The notes beneath the pieces are model-generated. The model was not told the DNA's origin and did no database searches. It was given only the letters and a program-made list of their open reading frames with translations. Below are positions 29,620 through 40,396 of a stretch of 61,119 bases of DNA, one piece after another. Position numbers and translations under genes: made by a program. Every line of letters begins with the position of its first letter. The stretch's first letter is position 1. Where the stretch lies: contig NZ_BAZW01000025.1 of assembly GCF_000974365.1 (NCBI RefSeq), forward strand, positions 1-61,119. The letters run 5' to 3'. The stretch is from Geofilum rubicundum JCM 15548 (GTDB taxonomy: Bacteria; Bacteroidota; Bacteroidia; Bacteroidales; Marinilabiliaceae).

Positions 29620-30162
29620 ATGAGACTATTAAAAGAAAAATCAGTGGCCATTGTTGTAGATGTTCAGGAACGCCTCTTCCCACATATTCATGAGCACCAA
29701 CACTTGGCTAAAAATCTTCAGATACTTATTTCAGGCTTGCAACAATTAGAGGTGCCCATAAAAGTCACCGAACAATACCGAAAAGGCCTAGGAGATACCA
29801 TTCCCGAAATAAAATCCCTGTTGGGTGATGTTTGGAACACCGAAAAGATGGCTTTTAGCTGCTGCGATGAACCGGCCTTTCTGAGCGAAATAGAAAGCAA
29901 TCCGAAACAATTCGTCATTCTGGCAGGCATTGAATCCCACATTTGTGTCTTACAGACAGCCATCGACCTAAAAGAAAATGGTTTTCATCCGGTAGTGGTG
30001 GAAGACTGTGTGGCATCCCGTCATCCCGATAATAAGCGAATAGCCATTAACCGCATGTTACAGGAAGGCATTACGGTTACCAGCTACGAATCGCTGTTGT
30101 TTGAATTGTGCCGGTATGCCGGAAGTGATGCATTTAAGGCCATCTCCAAACTGGTAAAATAA
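29620..30162 (+). CDS. Isochorismatase-family cysteine hydrolase
   Basis: This 180-residue protein has the family triad: Asp in VVDVQERLF (residue 14), Lys in NTEKMAFSC and Cys in GIESHICVLQTA (about residue 109). Relatives include nicotinamidases and ycaC-type hydrolases, and the actual substrate is unknown. It lies downstream of the phosphohexomutase with a 40-base gap. The 3' side runs into the tandem array at 30223-30374. Confidence 0.88.
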   Translation: MRLLKEKSVAIVVDVQERLFPHIHEHQHLAKNLQILISGLQQLEVPIKVTEQYRKGLGDTIPEIKSLLGDVWNTEKMAFSCCDEPAFLSEIESNPKQFVILAGIESHICVLQTAIDLKENGFHPVVVEDCVASRHPDNKRIAINRMLQEGITVTSYESLLFELCRYAGSDAFKAISKLVK

Positions 30163-30222
30163 TCTTTTTTAGAATTGAAAATCAGTTACAGAGGCATAAC
30201 CTACTGAATATAACAGCTTTAT

Positions 30223-30374
30223 CCCCTAACAACCTATTAACTTCATGACCTATTGACCTAACGATCCCGCCATGCGGGACCTCAAGCCTTAGGTGCAGTT
30301 CCGATTTTTCGGAAGCGCTTCGCTTGCCTCTCAACCTAACGACCTATCAATCTATCAACCTAACGACCTATTAA
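30223..30374 (+). repeat. Array A: degenerate 8-base tandem repeats around a GC-rich insert
   Basis: The plus strand is made of 8-base units such as AACCTATT, GACCTATT, GACCTAAC, AACCTAAC and GACCTATC, in two blocks (about 30225-30268 and 30334-30374). They flank a GC-rich segment with short palindromes (CCCGCCATGCGGG and TTCCGATTTTTCGGAA). The last unit abuts the ATG of the PfkB kinase. The same units occur at 42923-43180 and, as 9-base units, at 60996-61119. Confidence 0.75.
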
Positions 30375-31328
30375 ATGAGAAAAATATACGGAATTGGGGA
30401 AGCTTTGCTGGATGTTATCTTCAAAGAGAACCAGCCCATTGGAGCCACGGCCGGCGGCAGCACCTTAAATGCCATCGTATCATTGGGTCGTATGGGCTAC
30501 CGCCCCTACCTTATCAGCGAAATTGGGGACGACCGCATAGGAGATATCATTGATGATTTTCTTTTGAAAAATGGGATTTCCGACAAGTACCTCTTTCGTC
30601 GAAAAGGAAATCGCTCCCCCTTGGCCCTGGCCTTTTTGGATGAAAACAATGATGCCGAGTATGAGATTTTCAAAGATTATGCGGCTCAGGCTTTGCACGA
30701 AGAATTTCCGCCTTTTGAAGAAAACGACATTGTCGTTTTCGGCTCCTTCTTTTCAATTAACCCGGCGTTCAGGCCCCAACTGGTCAAATACTTAAATGCC
30801 GCCAGAGACAAAGGAGCCATTATTGTCTATGATCCCAATTACCGCAATCACCATGCGCATAAGCGCGACCAAATGCAGGCCGCTTTAGAAGAAAACTTTT
30901 CACTGGCCCATATTGTTCGGGGCAGCAATGAAGATTTTAAGAACATATACGGACTGGATGACATCCATGAAATGGCCCATAAAATAAGGTCATTCTGTCC
31001 CAATGTCATTATTACGGCCAATTCACGGGGAACCTATCTGAACACGCCCAACTTCGGGCAATGGTACCCTTCCTTGCCCATCGAACCGGTCAGCACGATA
31101 GGAGCCGGCGACAATTTCAATGCTGGTATTATACATGGCTTAATGCACAACCAGGTGGACACATCCACGATCAACCGGTTAAGCGAGGGGCAATGGCGTC
31201 AAATAATTGCACCTGCCGTGTCCTTTGCGTCCAAGGTTTGTTGTTCACTGGAAAACTATGTACCCAAAAAGTATGGTGAGGATTTGCCCCATGATTTGGA
31301 AAAATATTTTGCACTAATGGACCAATAA
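30375..31328 (+). CDS. PfkB-family carbohydrate kinase
   Basis: This is a 317-residue ribokinase-fold kinase. The first PfkB signature is AGGSTLNAIVSLGRMGYRP (about residues 29-47). The second, catalytic signature is STIGAGDNFNAGIIHG with the base Asp at about residue 243. It resembles fructokinase or 2-keto-3-deoxygluconate kinase, but the sugar is not determined. The start ATG directly follows the tandem array, with no Shine-Dalgarno visible. The frame is intact. Confidence 0.9.
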   Translation: MRKIYGIGEALLDVIFKENQPIGATAGGSTLNAIVSLGRMGYRPYLISEIGDDRIGDIIDDFLLKNGISDKYLFRRKGNRSPLALAFLDENNDAEYEIFKDYAAQALHEEFPPFEENDIVVFGSFFSINPAFRPQLVKYLNAARDKGAIIVYDPNYRNHHAHKRDQMQAALEENFSLAHIVRGSNEDFKNIYGLDDIHEMAHKIRSFCPNVIITANSRGTYLNTPNFGQWYPSLPIEPVSTIGAGDNFNAGIIHGLMHNQVDTSTINRLSEGQWRQIIAPAVSFASKVCCSLENYVPKKYGEDLPHDLEKYFALMDQ

Positions 31329-31392
31329 GCAGATATTAAATCCAATAAATCTTCTTAAATTGCTTCAACACCAAACCAAAAATTGTAATATC

Positions 31393-31695
31393 ATGACAGT
31401 ATTAAGAAAGAAAGTCCAGTTCTCGTTCTGGATATTTATAATTCTGGCTGTTTTGCTGGTCATTTTCTCGGTTCAAAACTCAGAAGCCATTGGCGTACGT
31501 GTGTTTTTGTGGAATGTTGAAGTTTCCCTGGCCATTTTACTCATTGGGACTTTCCTCACCGGTCTGGTTACCGGCGCGCTTTATGCCTATCGAAAGTTCC
31601 TGCCTGATGCCAAAGAAGTGGAAAAGGATAAGGAGCAAAAGAAAGAAAACTTGTATGATCCCATGTCACCCAATTACATTGAAAAAGATTTTTAG
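31393..31695 (+). CDS. LapA-domain membrane protein
   Basis: This 100-residue protein has two hydrophobic helices (about residues 8-30 and 42-64) separated by the conserved SVQNSEAIGVRVFLWNVEVS stretch, the pattern of DUF1049/LapA proteins. The C-terminal tail is charged. E. coli LapA works with LapB in lipopolysaccharide assembly. Its role in Bacteroidota is not established. Its 3' end overlaps the start of the WbqC-like gene. Confidence 0.85.
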   Translation: MTVLRKKVQFSFWIFIILAVLLVIFSVQNSEAIGVRVFLWNVEVSLAILLIGTFLTGLVTGALYAYRKFLPDAKEVEKDKEQKKENLYDPMSPNYIEKDF

Positions 31696-32332
31696 TTCCG
31701 CTCTGTTTGCACCCGTACACTATTTTGCTCATTTGGCTGCCTGCTCCCAGGCGGTCATTGAGCTGCATTGTCATTATTCAAGACAGTCGTACCGCAACAG
31801 ATACGTCATATACGGCGCCAATGGTCCAATGCCTTTAACCGTACCGGTAGTGAAAGAATCCGGAAAAAAAACAGCCACCAAAGAGGTCCGGGTATCCTAT
31901 GATACCCCCTGGAACGAAGTCCATTGGAAATCCATTGAAGCAGCATACAATTCCTCGCCCTACTATCTTTATTACAAAGACGATATTGAACCGCTTTTCA
32001 CCAAAAAATGGGATTTACTGAGTGACCTGAACGCTGAAGCACTTCGCATAACCATGGAGTGTACCGGTGTGGATACCCCCATTACCTATAGCCGGGAATA
32101 CCATTCCGGAAATACTGAAATGTTAGATTTAAGAGAAGTCATTCACCCCAAAAAGGACTTTCATACGGATAAGCAATTTTTGCCCCGGCAATACCGACAA
32201 GTCTTTGGCATAGAGAAACCCTTTGTTCCCAATTTAAGTATTCTGGATTTGATTTTTAATAAAGGCCCCGAATCACTGTTGGTATTGCGCGACAGCCTTA
32301 CTGTTATAAACCATAATGGTCGGCCAATATAA
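31679..32332 (+). CDS. WbqC-family protein
   Basis: This protein of about 217 residues matches the WbqC-like family: FAPVHYFAHLA near the N-terminus, HYSRQSYRNRYVIYGANGP, WNEVHWKSIEAAYNSSPYYLYYKDD and the DLNAEALRITMECTGV segment. Family members occur in polysaccharide or lipopeptide loci, and the reaction is not firmly known. Translation probably starts at a TTG (31679) inside the end of the LapA gene, because the family's N-terminus aligns there. ATG at 31655 is an alternative. The overlap suggests coupled expression. Confidence 0.8.
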   Translation: MKKIFSSALFAPVHYFAHLAACSQAVIELHCHYSRQSYRNRYVIYGANGPMPLTVPVVKESGKKTATKEVRVSYDTPWNEVHWKSIEAAYNSSPYYLYYKDDIEPLFTKKWDLLSDLNAEALRITMECTGVDTPITYSREYHSGNTEMLDLREVIHPKKDFHTDKQFLPRQYRQVFGIEKPFVPNLSILDLIFNKGPESLLVLRDSLTVINHNGRPI

Positions 32333-32392
32333 CAATTACCACAAGCAAAACCAAAGAATCCCCTTCTGCTAAAACGACAATGGTAGATTCAA

Positions 32393-33166
32393 TTATTCAA
32401 TGATGCGTTTAAGCACCCGAAGGTGGTGGGTGTATTTTCGCCGTTCCCGGCAAAAAATGCCCTGATGGTCGAGGTGATCCATCCGAACTTCACCGCTGGC
32501 ATGTAAAATGCGGCCCTGCCCCAGACAGATACCAACATGCACAATGGCCCCTTCTTCGTTATCAAAAAATGCCAAATCTCCTGCTCTGGCCTCCTCTACA
32601 AAGGAAATCATTCTTCCGTATTCCATTTGTTGCGAAGCATTACGGGGTAAATTATGGCCCATTATCTTAAACACCACCTGGGTCAATCCGGAACAATCTA
32701 TACCAAAAAAAGTGCGTCCCCCCCAAAGGTAGGGCGTATTTAAAAAGCCTTTGGCCACCTCTTCCAAATCCGGTTTGCGATCAGGCAAAGCGCTCTGCAG
32801 GTAATATTCACGGTTCCCAATGGTAAAAGAATTACGATCCTCGCCATTGAAATAAAGTCGACTACCGGCAGAAATCAATTGAACAGATTTATAGGGCTCG
32901 CGTATCAGCCTCACAAACGGGGTACTCACCAACAACCCCTGCGCACTGTTCCATCTTTCTATTTCCAGAGCGCTTGAAGGGATAACATATTTCTCATCCA
33001 CCCATCCCTCATACCCATCCAGATCCAACCGGACGCGTTTCCAATTCTTAACCTCCTCCAAAACAAAGAACACCTCACCAAACAAGATCTGCGTTTCAAG
33101 CTCAGCTTGTTCCTCCGGCAACCTCCTCACAGGAATAGCACTAAACGGACTAATAGAACCAGTCAT
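32393..33166 (-). CDS. NlpC/P60 peptidoglycan hydrolase with SH3 domains
   Basis: This is a 257-residue C40-family endopeptidase. The N-terminal half holds bacterial SH3-like folds (KNWKRVRLDLDGYEGWVDEKY, then a second). The catalytic NlpC/P60 domain has PYLWGGRTFFGIDCSGL with the nucleophile Cys, GAIVHVGICLG with His, and HASGEVRMD with the third residue. No clear signal peptide is visible, as in the related dipeptidyl-peptidase VI that acts on cell-wall peptides (gamma-D-glutamyl-L-diamino acid). It probably works in peptidoglycan recycling. Confidence 0.88.
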   Translation of the reverse strand: MTGSISPFSAIPVRRLPEEQAELETQILFGEVFFVLEEVKNWKRVRLDLDGYEGWVDEKYVIPSSALEIERWNSAQGLLVSTPFVRLIREPYKSVQLISAGSRLYFNGEDRNSFTIGNREYYLQSALPDRKPDLEEVAKGFLNTPYLWGGRTFFGIDCSGLTQVVFKIMGHNLPRNASQQMEYGRMISFVEEARAGDLAFFDNEEGAIVHVGICLGQGRILHASGEVRMDHLDHQGIFCRERRKYTHHLRVLKRIIE

Positions 33167-33461
33167 AAAACCTTCAAATTAACATTAGCACAAAGTATAC
33201 TTATAATTACCACCACTTTACCAGAATCGCTTCCTTCAAAATACGGCATTTAAAGATATATAAAAAGAAAATGACACAAACGATTTCGATCAGACCTTCT
33301 ATCAAGGAAAAGTGGTATTCTACCAAAAAGAATTATTTTTGACACGTCAAACACATTATAAATTATCCATTCAGGAAGTATTGGTTTGATAATGGCAAAG
33401 ACCCTGAAAATGTGTTTTATTATAACTTTTATAGTACATTAGCACACAAAGACTGAACCAT

Positions 33462-35595
33462 ATGATAGATACAGTAAAAAAATACTCCAGATCCATCAAC
33501 CGCATTTTACTTTTTGTGGCGGCCATTGCCATGGTCGTTTATATATTTCCCCGTCAGGAAAATTTCAATACGAATACGCCAAAGGCAAACCCTGGAAACA
33601 CGCCACCTTAATCGCTCCTTTTGATTTTCCCATTTATAAAACACCAGCCGAATTAAAGGTAGAACGAGAGAATGCCTTAAAAAATTTCAAGCCCTATTTT
33701 ACCTTTCAGGCGAATCAGGAGGATAATTTTGTGGATGAATTTGAAAGGGAGTACAATGCCGATAGGGCAAGACTCCTTTCCAAATACCAATTTCTGACCG
33801 ATCCCTTGCCAGGCAATGCAGATTTCAATCTGTACTCAGGCATCCGGGTACATGCCAAAAAAGTCATCACCAATATTTATGAAAAAGGCGTCATTTCCCT
33901 GCCCGAAGAGTACCAGGGGAAACCATCCTCCATGGTGATCATGCTTATCAAAAACAATTTTGCAGAACCCTATGAACTGGGTGAGTTCTATACATATCAG
34001 GCAGCCTACCGACACTTATCATCCGAACTCACCAAATACATTAACAATCGCTCAACGGCCAATCCCGAAGATATAGACCGGTTTATCAGCGACATGCAGC
34101 TCAACCGCTATCTGGAATCCAATCTGATTTTTGAATCAGAGCGATCCGAACAGGAAAAGGAGGTCCTGCTTCAAAACATTAGTCTCACCAGTGGCATTGT
34201 GGTGTCGGGACAACGCATAATTGATACCGGAGAACTGATTACAGAAGACACCGGTAAGATTCTGGACTCTCTCAAATTGGAATATGAAGCCAGTCTGGGC
34301 AAAGGCGTGAGTCAGTATTTCATATTATTGGGACAAGGATTCATCGTTACGCTTTTGTTTATCATCATCTTCTTTTTCCTTTATTTCTTTCGGGAAGATG
34401 TTTACAATAAGCTGTCATCGGTACTTTTCCTTCTGCTGATGGTCGTATCCATGATTACCTTGGCACAAGTAGCCTACCGGGCTGACACTTTTCCCATTTA
34501 CATCATTCCTTTTGCCATATTGCCCATCATCATCCGGATCTTTTTCGATTCCCGGCTGGCTTTCTTTCTGCATGTAACCACCATTCTGATGGCTGCCTTT
34601 TTTGCGCGCAACAGTTTCGAATTTGTCATCATGCAAATTCCGGCAGGACTCACCTCCATGTTCAGTCTGTACCGGATGGTTCGTCGTTCTCAGCTTATAA
34701 GGGCTGCCCTTTTGATCATCCTGACCTATTCACTGTTTTATGCAGCACTCTCGCTTTGGCAGGAAGGGGATATCAGCCGAATAGACCACAACATGTTTTT
34801 GCAGTTCTTCATCAATGGCGGTTTACTGCTGTTGGTTTATCCTTTAATCTATATTTTTGAGAAGCTTTTTGGATTTTTGTCAGACGTCACACTGGTAGAG
34901 TTAGCGGATACCAATCACCCGGTTCTTCGTCGACTGGCAGAAAAAGCACCGGGAACCTTTCAGCACTCCATTCAAGTCGCAACCTGGCCCAGGAGGCCGT
35001 CTACAAAATTGGAGGCAATCCCTTGCTGGTGCGTGCAGGTGCCATGTATCACGACATAGGCAAGCTTGGTTCCCCCATTTTCTTTACTGAAAATCAAAAC
35101 AATGGCCTCAATCCGCATGAAAAAATGCCTTATGACGAAAGTGCGCAAATAGTCATCCACCACATTGAAAGTGGTATAAAGATGGCACAGAAGGAAAAAT
35201 TGCCCCGTCAAATCATCGATTTTATTGCCACGCATCAGGGAACCATGCAGACCAAATATTTTTACAATTCCTTCATCAACCAAAACCCGGATGAGGACGT
35301 GGATATTAGCATGTTCAGCTATCCCGGACCTACGCCATTCACCAAAGAAACGGCTGTTTTAATGATGGCCGACTCGGTAGAAGCGGCCTCCCGCAGCCTC
35401 AAAAGCTATACAGATGATGAAATTGACCGCTTGGTGGAAAATATTATCAACAGCCAGATAGCCGAGGACCAATTCATAGAGGCCCCCATTACCTTTAAAG
35501 AAATTTCACAGGTAAAAGATATTTTTAAGCAGAAGCTTAAAAATATTTACCACGCACGCATCGAGTATCCTGAATTAAAAAAGAAGAAAAAGTAA
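33462..35595 (+). CDS. 7TM-HD phosphohydrolase (PgpH-like), two 1-base losses
   Basis: This membrane protein of the PgpH class hydrolyses cyclic di-AMP in other bacteria. It begins MIDTVKKYSRSINRILLF with one transmembrane helix, followed by an extracellular 7TMR-HDED domain, a multi-helix membrane region (about residues 290-460) and a cytoplasmic HD domain. The HD residues lie in GTFQHSIQVA and AGAMYHDIGKLG. Two bases are missing: one in the A run at 33559-33562 (restoring EKFQYEYAKGKPWKHATL) and one at 34981-34982 (GCAACCTGG to GCAAACCTGG, restoring VANLAQEAVYKIGG). Corrected length is 711 residues. The nucleotide substrate is inferred from the family. Confidence 0.9.
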
Positions 35596-35600
35596 AAAAA

Positions 35601-35631
35601 AAGACCGGTATGAACCGGTCTTTTTTTTGGA
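35601..35631. terminator. Terminator after the 7TM-HD gene
   Basis: A 9-bp stem (AAGACCGGT / ACCGGTCTT) with an ATGA loop is preceded by A and followed by eight T, giving bidirectional termination between convergent genes. Confidence 0.88.
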
Positions 35632-35642
35632 TATCCATTCAA

Positions 35643-36248
35643 TTAATTCTCTTCCGGGAAAAATCGCTTTTGGAAAATCAAGATGATAAAAATACCAACC
35701 GTTATTGAGGAGTCAGCAATATTGAAGACTGGGCGAAAGAAAATAAATTTATCCCCGCCTATCCAGGGAAACCATTCCGGATAAACACCTGAAAACAAAG
35801 GAAAATAAAACATATCAACCACTTTTCCATGAAGAAAAGTAGCATAACCACCTTCAGCTGGTAAAAAAGTGGCCACTCTGCCATAGCTGGCGTCAAACAA
35901 CATACCATAAAAGGCACTGTCAATGATATTACCAATGGCCCCGGCCATAACCATACTAACGCTCATAATTAAACCCATGGGAGCATTCTTTTTGGTCAGT
36001 GTATATAAATACCAGGCAATTCCCCCAACCGCAATAATCCTAAAGATGCTCAATATCATCTTGCCGTACTCCCCAGCGAGTTCCATGCCAAAGGCCATGC
36101 CATTGTTCTCAATAAAGTAAATACTGAACCAGTCGAATATCCGGTACTCCTGCCCCAACATCATATTGGTCTTAATCCATATTTTTAAAGCCTGATCGAC
36201 CAACAATATGGCACCAATGATGATCAAAGATTTTTGTAACTTGCTCAT
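35643..36248 (-). CDS. lspA: Lipoprotein signal peptidase
   Basis: This is signal peptidase II, which cleaves prolipoproteins before the lipidated Cys. It has 201 residues with four transmembrane helices. The two catalytic aspartates lie in GAIGNIIDS and FNIADSSITVG. The insert before the last helix is longer than in E. coli, as in Bacteroidota. It is the last gene of the ileS-dksA-lspA group, all on the minus strand. Several predicted lipoproteins in this window would be substrates. Confidence 0.95.
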   Translation of the reverse strand: MSKLQKSLIIIGAILLVDQALKIWIKTNMMLGQEYRIFDWFSIYFIENNGMAFGMELAGEYGKMILSIFRIIAVGGIAWYLYTLTKKNAPMGLIMSVSMVMAGAIGNIIDSAFYGMLFDASYGRVATFLPAEGGYATFLHGKVVDMFYFPLFSGVYPEWFPWIGGDKFIFFRPVFNIADSSITVGIFIILIFQKRFFPEEN

Positions 36249-36353
36249 ATAAAACTATTTAATGATGTCAACAAAAAAGGTGACAGCATATCTCTCAAGA
36301 CATACCACCACCTTGACTTTTATATCCATGGCCGTTTATCACAGGCAGGACAT

Positions 36354-36731
36354 CTATTTTTGATTCCTTTTGGCATCAATACTCAAAGTGGCATGCGGTA
36401 CTGCACGCAACCGTTCTTTAGGAATCAACTGTCCCGTTTCCCGGCAAATGCCATAGGTCTTATTTTCAATACGCACCAGTGCCGCTTGTAAATGTTGAAT
36501 AAATTTCTGTTGCCTTTGGGCCAGTTTCCCGGCTTCTTCCTTTGAAAGTACAGCAGCGCCCTCTTCCAATACTTTAAAGGTAGGTGACGTATCCTGTGTG
36601 TCGTTACCATCTCCCAAAGTAATGGTGTTTTTCAGCAGTTCGTAATCCTTTCTGGCTTTTTCCAGTTTTTGCAGAATAATTTGCTTAAACTCCTGCAATT
36701 CTTCTTCCGAGTATCTGGTCTTTTCGTTCAT
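36354..36731 (-). CDS. TraR/DksA-family protein with degenerate zinc finger
   Basis: This 125-residue protein has a coiled-coil N-terminal half (about residues 10-35 and 65-95) and the C-terminal segment YGICRETGQLIPKERLRAVP. Only one Cys of the four-Cys zinc finger of DksA remains, which is usual for the Bacteroidota version. In E. coli, DksA binds the RNA polymerase secondary channel and cooperates with ppGpp; a similar role is plausible. It sits between ileS (28 bases upstream) and lspA. Confidence 0.88.
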   Translation of the reverse strand: MNEKTRYSEEELQEFKQIILQKLEKARKDYELLKNTITLGDGNDTQDTSPTFKVLEEGAAVLSKEEAGKLAQRQQKFIQHLQAALVRIENKTYGICRETGQLIPKERLRAVPHATLSIDAKRNQK

Positions 36732-36759
36732 AACATTTCAAGTTTTGGGTCGGTAAATA

Positions 36760-39700
36760 TTACAATTTTTCTATAAATATAGCAGTTTCTAAATCCGTTT
36801 CAAGTTCTACGGTGACAGATGTCGATTCGTTACACTTTTCAACAAGCTTTACCTCGGCAGCAAGGGTCTGCGCACCTATATACCCTTTGTGTTTTTCAAC
36901 CGCCCCATTAATGGCCTCATGTTGCTGAATACTCAACTTAATTTTGTCCGTCACATCCAGGCCACTGTCCTTGCGCAAATTCTGAATACGATTAACCAAT
37001 TCACGCGCAATGCCCTCTTCCCTCAGCTCATCACTAATGGTGATATCCAGTGCCACCGTAATGCGCCCTTCGTTGGCTACCAGCCAACCGGTATATCCTC
37101 GCTGATGATCTCCACATCTTCAGGGACCAGTACAATTTCTTCGCCATTGACATGGATGGAGAACTCGCCTGTCTGCTCAAACAGACCGATGTCTGCAGCC
37201 GTCATGGTGCCAATACCGGCAGCAATTTGCTTCATCAGCTTGCTGTACTTGGGACCAAGCGACTTGAAATTGGGTTTAATCTTCTTCACCAGAACCCCGC
37301 CGCTATCCTTCAGGTATTCCAGCTCTTTAACATTCACTTCTCCCAAAATCAAATCTTTAACAGCCTCTAACTGCGCTTCAAAAGACGGATTGAGGATGGG
37401 CACCATAATTTTCTGCAAGGGCTGACGTACTTTAATGCTGACTTTGCGGCGCAAAGCCAAAACCATGGAGGATATTTGCTGGGCATAGGTCATGCGCTCC
37501 TCCAGGTCCTTATTAATCAACGCTTCATCCCATTCAGGCATGAGGGTTAAATGAACCGACTGGGCAGCTTCATTTCTATTAAGATCCTGGAACAATTTTT
37601 CCATATAGAAAGGAGCAATAGGCGCAGCCAAAAGGGCCACTGTCTCCAGGCACTGATGCAGGGTTTGGTAGGCTGCCAACTTATCCTGATCAAAGGCTCC
37701 CCCCCAAAAACGCTTGCGGTTCAGACGAACATACCAGTTGCTCAGATTCTCTGTCACAAACTCCTGAATAGCTCTACCGGCTCTTGTAGGCTCATAACTG
37801 TTATAAGCGTGGTGACTTCCATGATCAGACTGTTCAGCAAGGAAATGACCCACTGGTCAATTTCAGGCCTGTCTTTAACAGGCACCACCGTCTCATCCCC
37901 TTTAAAGCCATCCACATTGGCATACAAAGAAAAAAAAGAATAGGTATTATACAAGGTCCCGAAGAACTTACGTTTCACCTCATCAATCCCGGCCATATCA
38001 AACTTCAGGTTATCCCAGGGCTGCGAATTGGTCATCATATACCAGCGCAAGGGATCTGAACCATTCTCGTCAATCACCTTGAAAGGATCAACGGCGTTAC
38101 CCAGACGCTTCGACATCTTGTTGCCGTTTTTATCCAGTACCAAACCATTGGATATAATGTTCTTAAAGGCCACCGAATCGAATAACATTGAAGATAGCGC
38201 ATGTAGCGTAAAAAACCATCCCCTGGTCTGATCCACACCCTCTGCTATAAAATCAGCCGGGAAAGGCATCGCATCCTTATTCTCAAAAGGATAATGCACC
38301 TGGGCATAAGGCATGGCACCTGAATCGAACCACACATCAATCAAGTCCGCCTCCCGGTACATGGGCTTCCCATCTTCCGAAACCAGAACAATATCATCCA
38401 CATAAGGCCGGTGAAGATCAATTTTCTCATAATTTTCAGTGCTGAAGTCGCCGGGCTTAAATCCCTCAAAAGGATTCTTCTCCATGACTCCCGCTTTCAC
38501 CGCTTTCTCAATTTCATTCATCAATTCTTCCACAGAGCCAATGCATATTTCAGCGGTTCTGTCTTCTGAACGCCAGACCGGAAGAGGCGTACCCCAGTAG
38601 CGGGAACGACTAAGATTCCAATCCACCAGATTCTCCAGCCACTTGCCAAAACGACCGGTACCGGTACTTTCGGGTTTCCAGTTAATGGTTTTGTTCAGCT
38701 CAATCATTCGCTCTCTGATGGCGGTCGTCTTCACAAACCAGCTATCCAACGGATAATATAAAACAGGCTTATCGGTACGCCAGCAATGCGGGTAATTGTG
38801 CACATGCTTCTCAACCCTGAAAGCTTTATTTTCCTTTTTAAGCATGACCGAAATATCGATGTCCAAAGTGGCATCCTCATCCGCCAGCTTTTCATCATAG
38901 GCATTTTTCACAAAGCGCCCCGCAAACTCACCATAGGAGTCTATATGGACGTGCTCACGCACAAAACCGGGGTCCAGATCCTTTATCAGAAAGAATTTAC
39001 CCGTTCGGTCCACCATCGGTTGTCGCTTGCCTTCTCTGTCCAGCAATATCAAAGGCGCAATGCCTGCCTGCTTAGCCACCCGATCATCATCCGCCCCAAA
39101 AGTCGGTGCAATATGCACAATACCGGTACCATCCTCCGTGGTCACAAAATCACCTGTGATCACCTTAAAGGCATCACCATTGGGCGTAATCCAGGGTATC
39201 AGTTGTTCATAGCTAATGCCACTTAACTGTTCACCTGTTAACTCACCTGTTATTTTGAAAGGAATATGCTTGTCGCCTTCTTTATAATCTTCCAATGCCA
39301 AGTCGGCATGCTTCTCACTGAAATAAGCCCCCAATAAATCTTTGGCCAGAACCACCGTGACTGGTGCCCCCGTGTATGGATTAAAGGTCCGCACCCGCAC
39401 ATAAGTGACTTTGGGTCCGACAGCCAAAGCGGTATTGGAAGGTAGCGTCCATGGCGTGGTGGTCCATGCCAGAAAATAAACATCCGTATCGGCACCCTCA
39501 AACAAACCAACTGATGCACCATTTTTCACCACTTTAAACTGGGCGGTACAGGTCGTATCTTTCACATCCCGGTAGCATCCGGTTGATTCAATTCATGGGT
39601 ACTTAATCCGGTACCGGCTGCAGGAGAAAAGGGCTGAATGGTATAGCCCTTATATAACAAACCCTTGTTGTAAAGCTCTTTGAGCATCCACCAAAGGGTC

Positions 39701-40176
39701 TCAATATAACGATTGTCATAAGTGATGTAGGGCTTATCCATATCCACCCAATAGCCCATTTGGTGGGTCAAATCTTCCCACATATCGGTATATTTCATCA
39801 CATCTTTGCGGCAGGCTGCGTTGTATTCTGCCACAGAAATTGTTTTACCGATATCTTCCTTTGTAATTCCCAGACTTTTTTCAACACCCAATTCGACCGG
39901 TAAACCATGGGTATCCCACCCGGCTTTGCGATGCACCTGAAAACCTTTTTGCGTTTTAAAGCGGCAAATAACATCCTTAATGGTCCGTGCCATTACATGG
40001 TGAATGCCCGGTATGCCGTTGGCCGAAGGCGGTCCCTCATAAAAAATGAACGAAGGTTGTCCTTCACGTGCTTTCAGACTCTGCTCAAAAGTATCGTTCT
40101 CCTCCCACCGCTTCAACACTTCCTTGTTGATGGATGAAAGGTCAAGTCCTTTATATTCAGGGAATTTATTACTCAT
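36760..40176 (-). CDS. ileS: Isoleucyl-tRNA synthetase, three 1-base losses
   Basis: This class I synthetase charges isoleucine onto tRNA. The HIGH-like motif is GIPGIHHVMAR (N-terminal part) and the KMSKS motif is NKMSKRLG. The editing domain lies between them. Its architecture and length (1139 residues corrected) are of the long type found in Bacteroidota. Three breaks occur: at 39579-39582 (AACCGGATG, one base missing, restoring NQPGCYRDVKDTT), near 37808-37813 (restoring an AYNSYEPTRAGRAI run) and at 37088-37091 (ATACCGGTTGG, restoring EDIPGWLVANEGRI). Three breaks in an indispensable gene point to consensus error. The start at 40176 (MSNKFPEYKGLDL) follows a good promoter. Confidence 0.95.
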
Positions 40177-40213
40177 TTTATATGGCCTATTTTGTACGCT
40201 TTTAAAAAACGTA

Positions 40214-40244
40214 CAAATATAGATGATGAAGACTGGAAAAACAA
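40214..40244 (-). promoter_or_regulatory. Promoter of ileS
   Basis: On the minus strand TTG (40244-40242), a 20-base spacer and TATATTTG (40221-40214) match the Bacteroidota consensus, 38 bases before the ileS ATG. Confidence 0.6.
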
Positions 40245-40396
40245 GGACAAAAGACGATTTGTCAACCCTCTTTGACCCACCTGGAAATATACATGATTGA
40301 AGCCATAAATTACCTGTCGAACACCCTTTCATCCTTTTCAATAGCGACGACAATAAAAAACCAATATTTTAGTTTTATTGGTATAAAAGCCCGGAA

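Noticed and set aside
33271-33342. 23-codon ORF upstream of the 7TM-HD gene
   Set aside because: It has no recognisable features, and its end overlaps a TATTTTTG promoter-like box, so it is probably chance.
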